This document shows positions 1-8,369 of a DNA stretch of 64,000 bases, piece after piece. The DNA comes from Nitrospirota bacterium (GTDB lineage Bacteria; Nitrospirota; Thermodesulfovibrionia; Thermodesulfovibrionales; UBA6898): assembly GCA_016215155.1 (NCBI GenBank), contig JACRLQ010000084.1, positions 1 to 64,000 of the forward strand. The letters run 5' to 3'. The translations under genes and the position numbers were made by a program. Numbering within the stretch: the first letter of the stretch is position 1; every line of letters begins with the position of its first letter. The notes below the pieces were generated by a model, which saw nothing but the letters and a program-made list of their open reading frames with translations, was not told the DNA's origin and searched no databases.

Positions 1-153
1 CTCTGGAATATCACGATACCGCTCGTTGACAATAATTTCTTCGCCTTTGCTTAAATATGCACGTAAATTGTAATAAACATGGTCCCCTTTTTCTGCTGGC
101 GGACCTTCGCCTTCACGTTCTTCAAGTAATTTTATGCCTTTTTTAATATTCAT
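1..153 (-). CDS. Hypothetical protein, partial (possibly FKBP-like)
   Basis: Fifty-one codons run from an ATG to the window edge, so the C-terminus is missing. The N-terminus is rich in Lys and Glu, with an EGEG stretch, a KGD turn and a YNLR strand. This loosely recalls the start of small FKBP-type peptidyl-prolyl isomerases; that resemblance is inference. The frame stays open upstream to a GTG at 216, so the true start may be earlier. An AAGGAAG stretch near 182-188 lies inside that extension. The gene diverges from the integrase that follows. Confidence 0.45.
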   Translation of the reverse strand, partial: MNIKKGIKLLEEREGEGPPAEKGDHVYYNLRAYLSKGEEIIVNERYRDIPE

Positions 154-273
154 TTTGCGCACAACATGTAATATACCAACTTCCTTTTTTTCCCATAACT
201 GAGCATACCTTAACACAATCCCGGAAAATTAAAAAGTCTCAACTCCCTGTAATAAAACAATACCGCAGATTGC

Positions 274-322
274 CAAGTTGGTATTTTGTGGTAATATAGA
301 GCAAAGGGCAAGTTGATATTTT
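274..322. repeat. 14-bp direct repeat before the integrase gene
   Basis: CAAGTTGGTATTTT (274-287) and CAAGTTGATATTTT (309-322) differ at one base and are 35 bp apart, start to start. They lie directly upstream of an integron-type integrase. They could be remnants of recombinase-binding repeats, although neither contains a full GTTRRRY core. Confidence 0.4.
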
Positions 323-343
323 AAGACTGGGGGGATCAAAAAG

Positions 344-973
344 ATGAACGAACTGCTTCCGGAGTTCCAAGAATTTATTCGTGAGCGCAAACTCGCGCCT
401 GAGAAACACATCAGTTATCTCGCTTACTGGGCCAGCAGATTTCTTCGCTTTGCCGGGAAAAGAGAAATCAACCAGGCCGAATATCATGAAACAGCGATCA
501 TGGAATTTCTCGATGAACTGCGGAACGACGCCCGCACGACTGAATGGCAGGCTCGCCAGGCGGATGACGCTATCAAACTCTATTATCTCCATTATCGCGG
601 CAAAAAAAGCGGCAGCCTGCAGACCGACGCCTTAGTTTCTGATACTTCGTCAGCGCTCAAGGAGGCCAGGCGCCTTATCAGAGTCAGGCACTATTCCTAC
701 AGTACGGAGCGGACTTACCTTCAGTGGATCGAAAGATTTCTTGACTATGTCCATGGAGTCGGTAGCATTGCGAAACACGCTTCTGTCCATACCCTACGAC
801 ATAGTTTTGCCACTCACCTGCTTCAGTCAGGCGTCAACATCCGGGAGGTGCAAGACTTGCTCGGACATAAAAATGTTGAGACGACGATGATTTATACGCA
901 TGTACTTAGAAATATGGCGAGTGCCCCGAAGAGTCCGCTCGACGCATTGTATGCGGATGACACGAAAAACTGA
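344..973 (+). pseudogene. Integron-type tyrosine recombinase with internal deletion
   Basis: The 209-residue frame is open, but the catalytic domain is not complete. Residues 1-85 look like an extra N-terminal SAM-like core-binding domain and 100-140 like the usual IntI core-binding segment ([13 protein letters not shown]). The chain then jumps to the C-terminal catalytic block: [12 protein letters not shown] (box II His/Arg), LLGHK (third His), TTMIYTHV (Tyr nucleophile) and the SPLDAL tail typical of integron integrases. About 150-200 residues carrying the first catalytic Arg and the beta-hairpin Lys are absent, so it should be inactive. A GGGGGG run upstream may serve as ribosome binding site. 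The SPLDAL tail is what favours IntI over a generic phage integrase. Confidence 0.75.
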
Positions 974-999
974 TCTGCTTTTTTGACGGACCTGTCTGC

Positions 1000-1170
1000 G
1001 AGCGGGCGGGCTACCGCCGGTCCATGCACGGTATCCCGAAACGGCATGATATAGAAATGTAATGATATTACCCGCTGCATACAAACAATAATAAGAAAAA
1101 AATGGTCTTCTGAAACCCTGGTTGATTATAGGGAATGAGGAGGAATATGTAAAGAGGATTATTAGAGTGG
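1000..1170. repeat. Direct repeat, copy 1, beside the DUF2442 gene
   Basis: The block holds two segments found again at 1895-2217. One is about 45 bp around GGTATCCCGAAACGGCATGA, and it folds as TCATGC/GCATGA in copy 2 only. The other reads CTTCTGAAACCCTG, followed by TAAAGAGGATTATTAG. The copies flank the two-gene module at 1255-1798. Nothing codes in the rest of 974-1254. Confidence 0.7.
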
Positions 1171-1254
1171 GAGTAACCCTTCATCAGTTACAGGGGGTGG
1201 GTTATCTTTCCGGCTCAAAGCCACCCAAGACCGAAAGGTTGCGGATGGGGCCTG

Positions 1255-1524
1255 TCAGGTCGCTTTTTGAGTTGCAGAATCTGTCTCGTCCACAGGAACC
1301 ATTTCAGCCAATAGGGTTTCCGGCTCAATATCCTGATTGTTCGGCCAGGTAACCGCACCAAACAGAATGCCGACTTGACCGAAGTAGCGCACATCCTGAA
1401 GCTCCCTCAAGATACCACGGTGCAGATAGGGTTTAACGTCGAAGATACCCTTGCGCCCATCCTCAATTTCAACATAGATGCGATAATCGGACAGCGGCTT
1501 TACAAATTTAACATCCCAGTACAT
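1255..1524 (-). CDS. DUF2442 domain protein, putative antitoxin partner
   Basis: A protein of about 89 residues starting MYWDVKFVKPL, with the DUF2442 pattern: an alternating beta-strand N-terminus, a DGRKGIFDV segment and a C-terminal part with WPN and IEPE. A GAGG ribosome binding site lies five bases before the chosen ATG; the frame continues upstream without a comparable site. It lies 7 bp downstream of the DUF4160 gene on the same strand. DUF4160/DUF2442 pairs are widespread and often suspected to be toxin-antitoxin-like modules. That role is inferred from pairing, and no catalytic residue is obvious. Confidence 0.7.
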   Translation of the reverse strand: MYWDVKFVKPLSDYRIYVEIEDGRKGIFDVKPYLHRGILRELQDVRYFGQVGILFGAVTWPNNQDIEPETLLAEMVPVDETDSATQKAT

Positions 1525-1531
1525 GCAAACC

Positions 1532-1798
1532 TCACAACGGGGCGATTTTATAAGGCTCCTCACCGGCTATGGCCAGTTCCCAATCTGCCACCAGCTCGTC
1601 ATGGTGCAGCTCTATCCATGCCTGCACCAACCGCAATTGTTTGCGGGGCAATTTGCCGGTCAATATCTCGCCGTCATCTATTTTGATGGAGGCCTCGAAC
1701 TCGGCATACTTGGCATGAATGTGCGGCAGATTATGCTGCCCGCCGTCGATCAGATACAAGCGTATAATGATTCCGTAAAACATTGAAATGATGGGCAT
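1532..1798 (-). CDS. DUF4160 domain protein, putative toxin partner
   Basis: A protein of about 88 residues beginning MPIISMFYGIIIRLYL with the DUF4160 hallmark HNLPHIHAKY (the usual HxxPHxH motif), then a KLPRKQLRLVQ helix and WIELHHDEL. GGAGG lies seven bases before this ATG; two alternative starts, ATG and TTG, lie just upstream. It is the first gene of a two-gene unit with DUF2442. The histidine motif suggests metal or nucleic-acid binding, but the biochemical function is not established. Confidence 0.72.
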   Translation of the reverse strand: MPIISMFYGIIIRLYLIDGGQHNLPHIHAKYAEFEASIKIDDGEILTGKLPRKQLRLVQAWIELHHDELVADWELAIAGEEPYKIAPL

Positions 1799-1894
1799 CA
1801 TCAAACCTCCGGGCGTGCCAATAAGGACTGTTTGTTATTCTTGATACTATCAGAAATTGCAGGCATGGTCAAGAAAGCTGTCTGTCTTTTTTAC

Positions 1895-2217
1895 GGGCTA
1901 CCGCCGGGTCATGCACGGTATCCCGAAACGGCATGATAAAGAAATGAAATAATCTTCTCCGTCGCATACAAACAATAAGCCCTATAAAAAGCATTTGGCC
2001 ACGGATAAACACGGATAATCACAGATAAAACAGGAACTTATGCCTATTTTATGGTTAACCTTATAAGGTGAAATATAAATTGCCTGTAACTCACTGAAAA
2101 ATCAGCGTCAATCCGTGCAAATCAGCGGCTAACTGCCGTTTTGAAATAAGAATGGACTTCTGAAACCCTGCATAATTCTAATGAAACCGCCGTCGACTGT
2201 AAAGAGGATTATTAGTC
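1895..2217. repeat. Direct repeat, copy 2, with an insertion
   Basis: Matches 1000-1170 in two blocks, near 1897-1970 and 2152-2217. Between them about 165 bp are inserted, including the CACGGATAAACACGGAT-like repeat. The shared cores are GGTATCCCGAAACGGCATGA, CTTCTGAAACCCTG and TAAAGAGGATTATTAG. Confidence 0.65.
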
Positions 2218-2330
2218 AGGAGAGTGGAAGTCAGGAGAGTGGAAGTCAGGAGAGTGGAAGTCAGGAGAGTGGAAGTCAGGAGAGTGGAAGTCAGGAGAGT
2301 GGAAGTCGTGGAAGTCAGGAAGTCAGGAAG
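2215..2330. repeat. 15-bp minisatellite
   Basis: Six tandem copies of AGTCAGGAGAGTGGA are followed by degenerate GGAAGTCAGGAAGT units. There are no unique spacers, so this is not a CRISPR array. The GGAAGT units resemble those at 24070-24177 and in nifEN near 28228-28262. Confidence 0.9.
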
Positions 2331-2350
2331 GCCGCATCACCGATAGTCGG

Positions 2351-3541
2351 CTACGACCCGCGTATGTCCTGGAACAGGATTGTGGCTGTGGTCCCCTTCC
2401 CCCCGGCGCTCTCGATCCTGAGTGTCCCGCCCTCTTCCTCGATTATGCCCTTCGCTATCGAGAGCCCGAGACCGGTCCCTTTAGGAGAGGTCCGCGTGGT
2501 AAAAAAAGGCTCGAAGATCTTTTCGAGTTTTTCGGGAGGGATGCCTTCACCCTCGTCCTTTATCCGGACCCTGACATAAGGGACCCCCCTGACCACCTCC
2601 CGGTCCGTCGTTAAGGTCAGTGTCCCGCCGCCCGGCATCGCATCGAGGGCATTCGCGACGAGTTTTTCGACCGCCTCACCCACCAGAGATTTATCCACCC
2701 GCACAACCGCACTGTCCCCGTATTCCTTATTTATGACAATCGACTGCATCCGGCCCCTTTCCTTCGATGCCTTCAGCGCCTCGTCGAGTATCTCGCGTAT
2801 GTCATGGTCCTCAAGCAGCGGGCTCCTCTTGCGCGAAAAGGCAAGGACGTCCCTCAAAATTCTTTCGAGCCTGTCGACCTCTGAGCTGATATACTCGGCA
2901 TACTGCCTTTCCTTGTCGCTGTCCGCAATCTTCCTGAGCCTCCGCGCAAAACCGCCTACCGCAGTGAGCGGATTTCTGATCTCGTCGGCCACATTGGCGG
3001 CGATCCTGCCCAGGGCGGAGAGCTTCTCGGCCTCGGCAAGCTGCTCCATCAGCCTATGTTTTTCATCCTCGGCCTTTTTTCTCTCCGTCACGTCCCTGAT
3101 CGCGGCGACGGCGATTATGCGCCCTTCGGCCTCGATAGGACTCAGGCTTATATCCGCGGGGAATTCAGACCCGTCTTTTTTCAGCCCGAAGGCCGCGATA
3201 TTCGTCCCCATATGCCGGACCCGGGGCTGTTCGAAATAGCCCGCCACATAGTCATGGTGGCGGTGACGGTAACGCTCGGGTATCAGGAAGTCTATGTCCC
3301 GGCCGAGCAACTCCTGTTCCGAATAGCCGAAGAGACCGCAGAGCTGCGCGTTGACCAGCACGATCTTAGCCCCCCTGTCCACAAAGACCATGGCATCCGG
3401 GGCCGACTGAAGGAGCTGTTCGTATCTTTTCTGGGCCTTTTCAAACTCGAAGCGGCACTCCTCCACCTCAACGAATTTACGATTCATCTCCTCAAGCTGT
3501 TTTTCGACCTCTGTATGACGATTAAAACGCTTCACCGGCAC
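2351..3541 (-). CDS. PAS-domain histidine kinase with H-box His replaced by Asp
   Basis: A 396-residue soluble sensor kinase. A coiled N-terminus (1-40) is followed by a PAS domain (about 42-155), a short linker with DVTERKKAEDE, a HisKA dimerisation domain (about 165-235) and a HATPase_c domain (about 255-390). The ATPase domain shows NALDAMPGGG (N box), DEGEGIPPE (G1), FFTTR and GTGLGL (G2). There is no membrane segment. The H box reads ADEIRNPL instead of AHEIRNPL: codon 186, on bases 2984-2986, is GAC. One C-to-G change would give that, and it removes the phospho-acceptor. No response regulator is adjacent. It is either a degraded or signalling-only kinase, or a sequence error. Confidence 0.85.
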   Translation of the reverse strand: MPVKRFNRHTEVEKQLEEMNRKFVEVEECRFEFEKAQKRYEQLLQSAPDAMVFVDRGAKIVLVNAQLCGLFGYSEQELLGRDIDFLIPERYRHRHHDYVAGYFEQPRVRHMGTNIAAFGLKKDGSEFPADISLSPIEAEGRIIAVAAIRDVTERKKAEDEKHRLMEQLAEAEKLSALGRIAANVADEIRNPLTAVGGFARRLRKIADSDKERQYAEYISSEVDRLERILRDVLAFSRKRSPLLEDHDIREILDEALKASKERGRMQSIVINKEYGDSAVVRVDKSLVGEAVEKLVANALDAMPGGGTLTLTTDREVVRGVPYVRVRIKDEGEGIPPEKLEKIFEPFFTTRTSPKGTGLGLSIAKGIIEEEGGTLRIESAGGKGTTATILFQDIRGS

Positions 3542-3762
3542 TCGCCCCCTTCACACTCTTCAGTTACCGCTTACCCGCCGCGCGGAAGTAATTTAGCAGT
3601 CTGTTGAAAAACTCTCATTTTGTCAGTTAAAGCCGTCATACTCGCGAAGCCCCCAACAGTCGGTGCTTTAAGCAGCGGGTATCCAAACTCCTTAAAAACA
3701 ATGGATTCCCGTCTGCACGGGAATGACGCGAAAACACCGGATAAAAAATAAAAAGCTCAAGG
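3542..3762. other. Intergenic region with a REP-type palindrome
   Basis: Non-coding. The palindrome at 3703-3728 has arms ATTCCCGT/ACGGGAAT and ends in GGAATGACG. It is the same family as the repeats at 30474, 31953, 43024 and 43377. A degenerate longer copy may lie at 3640-3690. Confidence 0.65.
3703..3728. repeat. REP-type palindrome (GGATTCCCG/CGGGAATGACG)
   Basis: Hairpin with arms ATTCCCGT and ACGGGAAT. One member of a family that recurs at least five times in the window, always outside genes. Confidence 0.7.
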
Positions 3763-4073
3763 TCACTTTTTGCCGAACGCCTTTGTTTTCCCCAGAAGCA
3801 CGATCGACAGTTCATAGGCCGACCCTTCTTCTTCCTTTACAGACCTGAAAAAATCACACACCTCGCAGTTCGCGTATTTCTGGGCGAACGTGCCCTGGAC
3901 CTTTCCGCCGCACATAGTGCCGGCGAGCACCCAGCAGGCCCGTCCGGCATTCTTCCCTCCGTGGACCCCGGCGAGGGTCTCACGCCAAGCTCCTCGGCCT
4001 TCTCTCCGCCGGGCTGTCTTCCGCACTTTTTAAACTCCCAGCAATTGGCCTTCTTCCTGTCCTGCTTCTCCAT
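3763..4073 (-). pseudogene. CW-type Cys-rich protein, frameshifted
   Basis: Two frames together give one family member. The first (from ATG 4073) reads MEKQDRKKANCWEFKKCGRQ then EKAEELGV. The second frame (ending 3763) carries GVHGGKNAGRACWVLAGTMC, then KVQGTFAQKYANCEVCDFF. The joined product, with CWEFKKCG, RACW and CEVCDFF, is the small two-CW-motif protein of about 90-100 residues common in anaerobic diderms. The break lies near 3965-3985, where some residues between ELGV and GVHGG also appear lost. That suggests an indel rather than programmed frameshifting. Function is unknown; the cysteines suggest metal binding. Confidence 0.65.
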
Positions 4074-4175
4074 GACGGACCTCCCTTTTCACGGTTCACT
4101 ACCTGATTCATTATGTAATAACGGGACAATTATTTCCAATGGAATTGTCCTCTGTCCGGTTCAGGAACGATCTTC

Positions 4176-4231
4176 GGGGGAGGGGGGGGAGGGGCTTCCC
4201 GATTGGGGGGTGCGGGAAGCCCCTGGGGGGG
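4176..4231. other. G-run tract with 11-bp hairpin after ftsZ
   Basis: The plus strand carries successive G runs (GGGGG, GGGGGGG, GGGG, GGGGGG, GGGGGG). It also has a perfect 11-bp inverted repeat, GGGGCTTCCCG at 4191-4201 and CGGGAAGCCCC at 4213-4223, ending 13 bp beyond the ftsZ stop. It may act as the terminator or 3' mRNA boundary of the dcw operon. There is no T tract, so it is not a classic intrinsic terminator. Confidence 0.55.
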
Positions 4232-4235
4232 AAAC

Positions 4236-5393
4236 TTATAATTCCTGGAAAGGGGATTTCCTCAGAAACGTAGGCAGATCTATAGCCTCTTCATATTTAA
4301 ACCCATCGCTGTTTCTTCTCATCGTTTCGAAGTCAAGGGTCAGTGTCTTGGCGAGGACCCTGTCCGAGCCCTTAAAGCTAAGGGGCTCCTTTACCGGCGC
4401 CCACTTTTTGATCTGGGGGAGCTCGACCTTTTCTTTTTTCTCCTCAAAACCGGTGGCGATCACCGTCACCCGGACTTCATCGTCAAGGTCGGGGTCTATT
4501 ACCGCCCCCAGTATAACGTTTACGTCCTCATGGGCCATATCATGCACAAGGGCCGCCGCCTCCTGGACCTCGTTGTGGGACATATGGATACCACCGGTAA
4601 TATTCAGGAGTATGCCCTTTGCGCCCTCGATCGAAGAATCTTCCAACAGGGGGTTGGAGATGGCCTGTTTGGCGGCCTCGAAGGCGCCGCCTTCGCCCTT
4701 GCCTATGCCGGACCCCATCACCGCGCGGCCCATATTCTCCATCGTGGTCCTTACGTCGGCGAAGTCCACGTTTATCAGGCCGGGGACAAGAATTATGTCG
4801 GATATACCCTGTACCGCCTGCCGGAGGACATCGTTTGCTATCGAGAAAGATTTCAGCATCGGCGTCCCTTTTTCAACGACCAGGCTTATCCTGTCGTTGG
4901 GGATGACGATGAGGGTGTCCACATGTTTCGAGAGTTCCTTTATCCCTTCCTCGGCATTTTTGAGCCTCCGCCTTCCCTCATAGAAAAAGGGCTTCGTCAC
5001 AACGGCCACGGTAAGGATGCCGAGTTCCCTGGCGATGCCCGCGATCACGGGGGCCGCGCCCGTCCCCGTCCCTCCGCCCATGCCTGCCGTGATGAAGACC
5101 ATGTCGCAGCCGTCCATAGCGTCCATAAGCGCGGCCCTGTCGTCGATCGCGGCCTGTCTGCCGGTCTCGGGATTCGACCCCGCGCCGAGGCCTCTGGTGA
5201 GTTCGGTGCCGATCTGCACCCTTACTGGAGCAAGCGACGTCTCCAGCACCTGCAGGTCCGTATTGACCGCTATGAACTCCACGCCGTGGAGCGTCGAGGC
5301 GATCATATTATTGATGGCGTTGCCGCCCGCGCCGCCCGCGCCTATCACCCTGATCCTCGCCTTCTGACCTCTTATCTCTTCGATTTCGAACAT
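4236..5393 (-). CDS. ftsZ: Cell division protein FtsZ
   Basis: A 385-residue tubulin-like GTPase that polymerises into the Z ring at midcell. The N-terminal nucleotide-binding domain shows GAGGAGGNA (about 18-26) and the signature GGGTGTG (106-112). The T7-loop region carries NVDFADV. The C-terminal peptide DLPTFLRK corresponds to the conserved FtsA/ZipA-binding tail and is followed by seven residues. Length is normal. It is the last gene of the dcw operon, overlapping the end of ftsA by 22 bp. A GAAGGGGG site precedes the ATG. Confidence 0.98.
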   Translation of the reverse strand: MFEIEEIRGQKARIRVIGAGGAGGNAINNMIASTLHGVEFIAVNTDLQVLETSLAPVRVQIGTELTRGLGAGSNPETGRQAAIDDRAALMDAMDGCDMVFITAGMGGGTGTGAAPVIAGIARELGILTVAVVTKPFFYEGRRRLKNAEEGIKELSKHVDTLIVIPNDRISLVVEKGTPMLKSFSIANDVLRQAVQGISDIILVPGLINVDFADVRTTMENMGRAVMGSGIGKGEGGAFEAAKQAISNPLLEDSSIEGAKGILLNITGGIHMSHNEVQEAAALVHDMAHEDVNVILGAVIDPDLDDEVRVTVIATGFEEKKEKVELPQIKKWAPVKEPLSFKGSDRVLAKTLTLDFETMRRNSDGFKYEEAIDLPTFLRKSPFQEL

Positions 5394-6649
5394 GTGATAC
5401 CCCCTTCTTTTTTATTTTCCGGATTTATGGTTTCTGAATTTCTGAATATGTCTTTTGCCCAGTGCCTCATCTTCGAAAGCAGGCTGTTTACGCCCTCGGT
5501 ATTTACGGTCTTTACGCGGTCATACGAAGGATAAAAACCGAGGAGGCCGACGCCGGTCGAATACTGGGGATTTTCCATTATCTCCTGAGGGCCTTCCGTC
5601 ATCGCCGGCAGTCCTATCCTCACGGGCAGGCCCAGCACCGCTTCCGCGATCTTATCGAGACCGCCCAGCATGGAAGACCCCCCGGTAAGCACGACGCCGC
5701 AGACCGCCTGTTCATAGCCGCGGCAGTCCTTCAGCTCCGCCTTTACCATATTCAGGATCTCTTCGCAGCGCGGGGCGATGATACCGGCCAGACACTGCGG
5801 GGTCACGGTCTTTACCTGTCCCCCCGCCTGCGTGACAAGTATGCCTTCAACGTCCGACTCATCGGTGAGGACCTTCGAACCGGAGGTTTTTTTGAGCGTC
5901 TCGGCGTCCGCCATCGGCAGCCGAAGACCTACCGCTATATCGTTTGTAAGGTGGCTTCCGCCGACGCCCAGTACGGACGCGTGCCTCAGCCGTCCTTCCC
6001 TGTAGAGGGCCATGTCCGTCGTGCCGCCCCCGATGTCAACGAGCATGACCCCTGAGTCTTTCTCGACTTTTGTCAGCGTGGCCTCCGCGGAGGCAAGCGG
6101 TTCGAATACAAGATCGACCACGTCAAGGCCCGCTTTTTCACAGCATTTAAGAAGGTTCTCGATGGCCGATATGGCCCCGGTAATGATATGCACTCCGGCC
6201 TCGAGCCTGGAGCCTGACATGCCGGAGGGGTCTTTTATGCCCTCCTGTCCGTCGAGGACATATTCATAGGGGATGGCATGGAGTATCTCCCTGTCGACAG
6301 GTATGCAGACGGAGCGGGCCGACTGGAGCGCCCGTACGATGTCCGCTGACGTCACCTCCCTGCCTGAGACCCCTGAAAAGCCCCTTGTGTTGAAACCTTT
6401 TATATGACTCCCGGAGATGCCTGCCGACACGGACTTTATCCTTACCCCCGTGCAGGCCTCGGCCTCGGCCAGGGCGCTTTTTATCGAGGCCACAGCCTCG
6501 TCGATATTTATGACCATCCCTTTTCTCATTCCCGCCGAGGGGGACACCCCCATGCCTAAAATATTTATTCCGCCGGCATGGGCCTCCGCGACTACGGCGC
6601 ATATCTTGGTGGTCCCTATGTCAAGCCCTGCGATGATGTTATGTCTCAT
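5372..6649 (-). CDS. ftsA: Cell division protein FtsA
   Basis: A 425-residue actin-like ATPase that tethers FtsZ filaments to the membrane and recruits late division proteins. Phosphate-1 motif GLDIGTTKI (8-16), the 1C subdomain around GMVINIDEA, phosphate-2 MLVDIGGGTTDMA and the adenosine motif VLTGGSSML are all visible. The C-terminal end is Lys- and Ser-rich rather than a clear amphipathic helix, though HWAKDIFRN shortly before it may serve as one. ATG overlaps the ftsQ stop by one base, indicating coupling. Confidence 0.97.
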   Translation of the reverse strand: MRHNIIAGLDIGTTKICAVVAEAHAGGINILGMGVSPSAGMRKGMVINIDEAVASIKSALAEAEACTGVRIKSVSAGISGSHIKGFNTRGFSGVSGREVTSADIVRALQSARSVCIPVDREILHAIPYEYVLDGQEGIKDPSGMSGSRLEAGVHIITGAISAIENLLKCCEKAGLDVVDLVFEPLASAEATLTKVEKDSGVMLVDIGGGTTDMALYREGRLRHASVLGVGGSHLTNDIAVGLRLPMADAETLKKTSGSKVLTDESDVEGILVTQAGGQVKTVTPQCLAGIIAPRCEEILNMVKAELKDCRGYEQAVCGVVLTGGSSMLGGLDKIAEAVLGLPVRIGLPAMTEGPQEIMENPQYSTGVGLLGFYPSYDRVKTVNTEGVNSLLSKMRHWAKDIFRNSETINPENKKEGGITCSKSKR

Positions 6650-7431
6650 CAGCGGACGACCTCCCTTACGGGCTTTACAACGACCCTGTTGGCGAACCTG
6701 AGGTCGATATAGTCAACGGGTATCCGCCTGGTCCTGATCTCGTCTTCCAGTTCGAGGAACCTCGCCAGCTTGTTCTGGTAGTCGCCGCTGCCCACCTTCA
6801 CCACGGCCCCGTCAAGATTGACGGTAAGGTCCTGCGGGCGGTTTGCGATCACCTCTATCCGGTCCTTGCGGGTCATGAGACCGGAGTCTTTTATCGCCCT
6901 GACAAGATCGATCGCCTCGGCGAAACCCTCCTTCTTTTCGAAGGGATTGCCGACGATTACGGGAAGGAAGGGGACCGAACCTCCCTTCATCTCCTCGAGC
7001 ATCCTGCCTTTGTTGTCAACGATGAAGTGCCTGCCGCCCATCTCGAGAAGGGCGAAGGGCTCGGCCTCCTTTATGTCTATACTCAGCGTGTCCGGCAAAT
7101 CCTTCCTGACGGAGACGGACTTTATCCACGGAGAGGCGGTCATGTTCTTATATACGACGCCTGACTTCAGCGTCACGAGGCTTTCGTCCCCCTTTAATCC
7201 GGTAAGGGTCCTCATGTCTTCGTCAGAGAGATGCCGGCTCCCGGAAAAAACCATATTCCGGAGCGTAAAGGAAGATTTCATGAAAACGGCGGCAAGATAC
7301 ACCGACGAAAGGACCGCCAGGACCGGAAGGACCCCCGTGGCGATCATTCCGGCCCTCGAAACAAAGGAGTCCGGGGCTGACCGGCCCTTTTCGACCATCG
7401 TGTTTTTTCTTACGTTCCTGCCTGGCTTCAA
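6649..7431 (-). CDS. ftsQ: Cell division protein FtsQ
   Basis: A 260-residue single-pass membrane protein of the divisome. Layout: basic cytoplasmic N-terminus, membrane helix (about 28-50, [20 protein letters not shown]), POTRA domain (about 55-125, starting [10 protein letters not shown]) and an FtsQ beta-domain ending [16 protein letters not shown]. The best-supported start is a TTG with AAGGAG seven bases upstream, overlapping the ddl stop; an ATG lies 11 codons later. In the divisome it would partner FtsL and FtsB; no ftsB is nearby. Confidence 0.92.
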   Translation of the reverse strand: MKPGRNVRKNTMVEKGRSAPDSFVSRAGMIATGVLPVLAVLSSVYLAAVFMKSSFTLRNMVFSGSRHLSDEDMRTLTGLKGDESLVTLKSGVVYKNMTASPWIKSVSVRKDLPDTLSIDIKEAEPFALLEMGGRHFIVDNKGRMLEEMKGGSVPFLPVIVGNPFEKKEGFAEAIDLVRAIKDSGLMTRKDRIEVIANRPQDLTVNLDGAVVKVGSGDYQNKLARFLELEDEIRTRRIPVDYIDLRFANRVVVKPVREVVR

Positions 7432-8357
7432 GCAACAGCTCCTTCTATTATCTTCTCCACGAGGGCCGCGAAATTAAGCCCGGCGGACCGTGCTATCTTC
7501 GGAAGCAGGCTCGTTTCGGTCATCCCGGGGATTGTATTTACTTCCAGCACAAAGGGACCGCCCGAGCCGTCTATGATAAGGTCCACCCTCGTGGCCCCGC
7601 GGCAGCCCAGCGCCTTGTGGGCCAGGAGCGCCGCCTCTTTCGCCGCCCTGTAGGAACGCGCGTCAAGTTCCGGAGGGATTATATATTCGGTCATGCCGGC
7701 GGTATACTTGGCGACATAGCTGTAGAACCCCACGGAGGGCCTGACCTCGACCCCTCCCAGGACCTTGTCGTTAAGTATCCCTATCTGCACTTCCCTGCCC
7801 GTGATATACTTTTCGATCATTACGGCCTCTCCGTATGCAAAGGCGTCCGTGAGGGCCTTCCGGAGTTCGGCGTTTTTTCTCACTATCTCGACCCCTACGC
7901 TCGACCCCTCCGCCGAAGGCTTTACGACCCACGGCAGGGTAAAGCCGGTCCTCAAAGCAGTTTTTTTGCCTCCGGTGTCACCCTGGCGGACTACCACAAA
8001 AGGCGGCACCGGGATGCCGTGATATATAAAGACCTTCTTCGAGGCCTCCTTGTCCATCGCCACGGCCGAGGCGCATATGCCCGAGCCGGTATAGGGGATA
8101 TTCATTATCTCCAGAAGTCCCTGGACGGCCCCGTTTTCCCCGTGACCGCCGTGAAGGGCAATAAAGGCAAGGTCTATCTTTTCCTTTTTAAGGACGGCGC
8201 AGAGGTCAGTGCCCGCGTCTATGGCCTTCACGTTATACCCCCGGGACTGAAGCGCCTTCATGACCGCCCCGCCGCTTCTTAGGGAGACCTCGCGCTCCGA
8301 CGACTGCCCCCCCATCAGCACCCCTATCTTTATCGTCTTCAACATTTTTTTATTCAA
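7428..8357 (-). CDS. ddl: D-alanine--D-alanine ligase
   Basis: A 309-residue ATP-grasp ligase making D-Ala-D-Ala for MurF. Visible features: [14 protein letters not shown] (N-terminal Glu and Ser), the HGGHGENG loop, the ATP-grasp segment [11 protein letters not shown] and the metal-binding [10 protein letters not shown]. The catalytic Ser loop SSVGV lies around 150. TTG is the start with GAGGAGG upstream; an ATG four codons later is the alternative. It lies between murB and ftsQ in the dcw operon, the usual position for DdlB. Confidence 0.96.
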   Translation of the reverse strand: MNKKMLKTIKIGVLMGGQSSEREVSLRSGGAVMKALQSRGYNVKAIDAGTDLCAVLKKEKIDLAFIALHGGHGENGAVQGLLEIMNIPYTGSGICASAVAMDKEASKKVFIYHGIPVPPFVVVRQGDTGGKKTALRTGFTLPWVVKPSAEGSSVGVEIVRKNAELRKALTDAFAYGEAVMIEKYITGREVQIGILNDKVLGGVEVRPSVGFYSYVAKYTAGMTEYIIPPELDARSYRAAKEAALLAHKALGCRGATRVDLIIDGSGGPFVLEVNTIPGMTETSLLPKIARSAGLNFAALVEKIIEGAVA

Positions 8358-8369
8358 TTCATTCCTCCT

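Larger units (their letters stand above)
1799..2350. other. Gene-free repeat region
   Basis: About 550 bp without a credible gene. It holds the second copy of the flanking direct repeat (1895-2217), interrupted by an insert at about 1980-2145 that begins with an AT-rich CACGGATAAACACGGAT-type repeat. The minisatellite at 2215-2330 completes it. The small open frames here follow the repeat units and look spurious. Confidence 0.65.

Noticed and set aside
1140-1260. Riboswitch-like plus-strand stretch with CAAAGCC and GACCGAAAGG
   Set aside because: It superficially recalls a c-di-GMP-I aptamer, but the required second stem and tetraloop receptor are not in order, and no plus-strand gene follows.
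2215-2330. CRISPR array
   Set aside because: Units are contiguous without unique spacers, and no cas gene is present.
2181-2579. 132-codon plus-strand frame over the minisatellite
   Set aside because: Its start is a repeat translation (SQESG units) and the rest is antisense to the histidine kinase.
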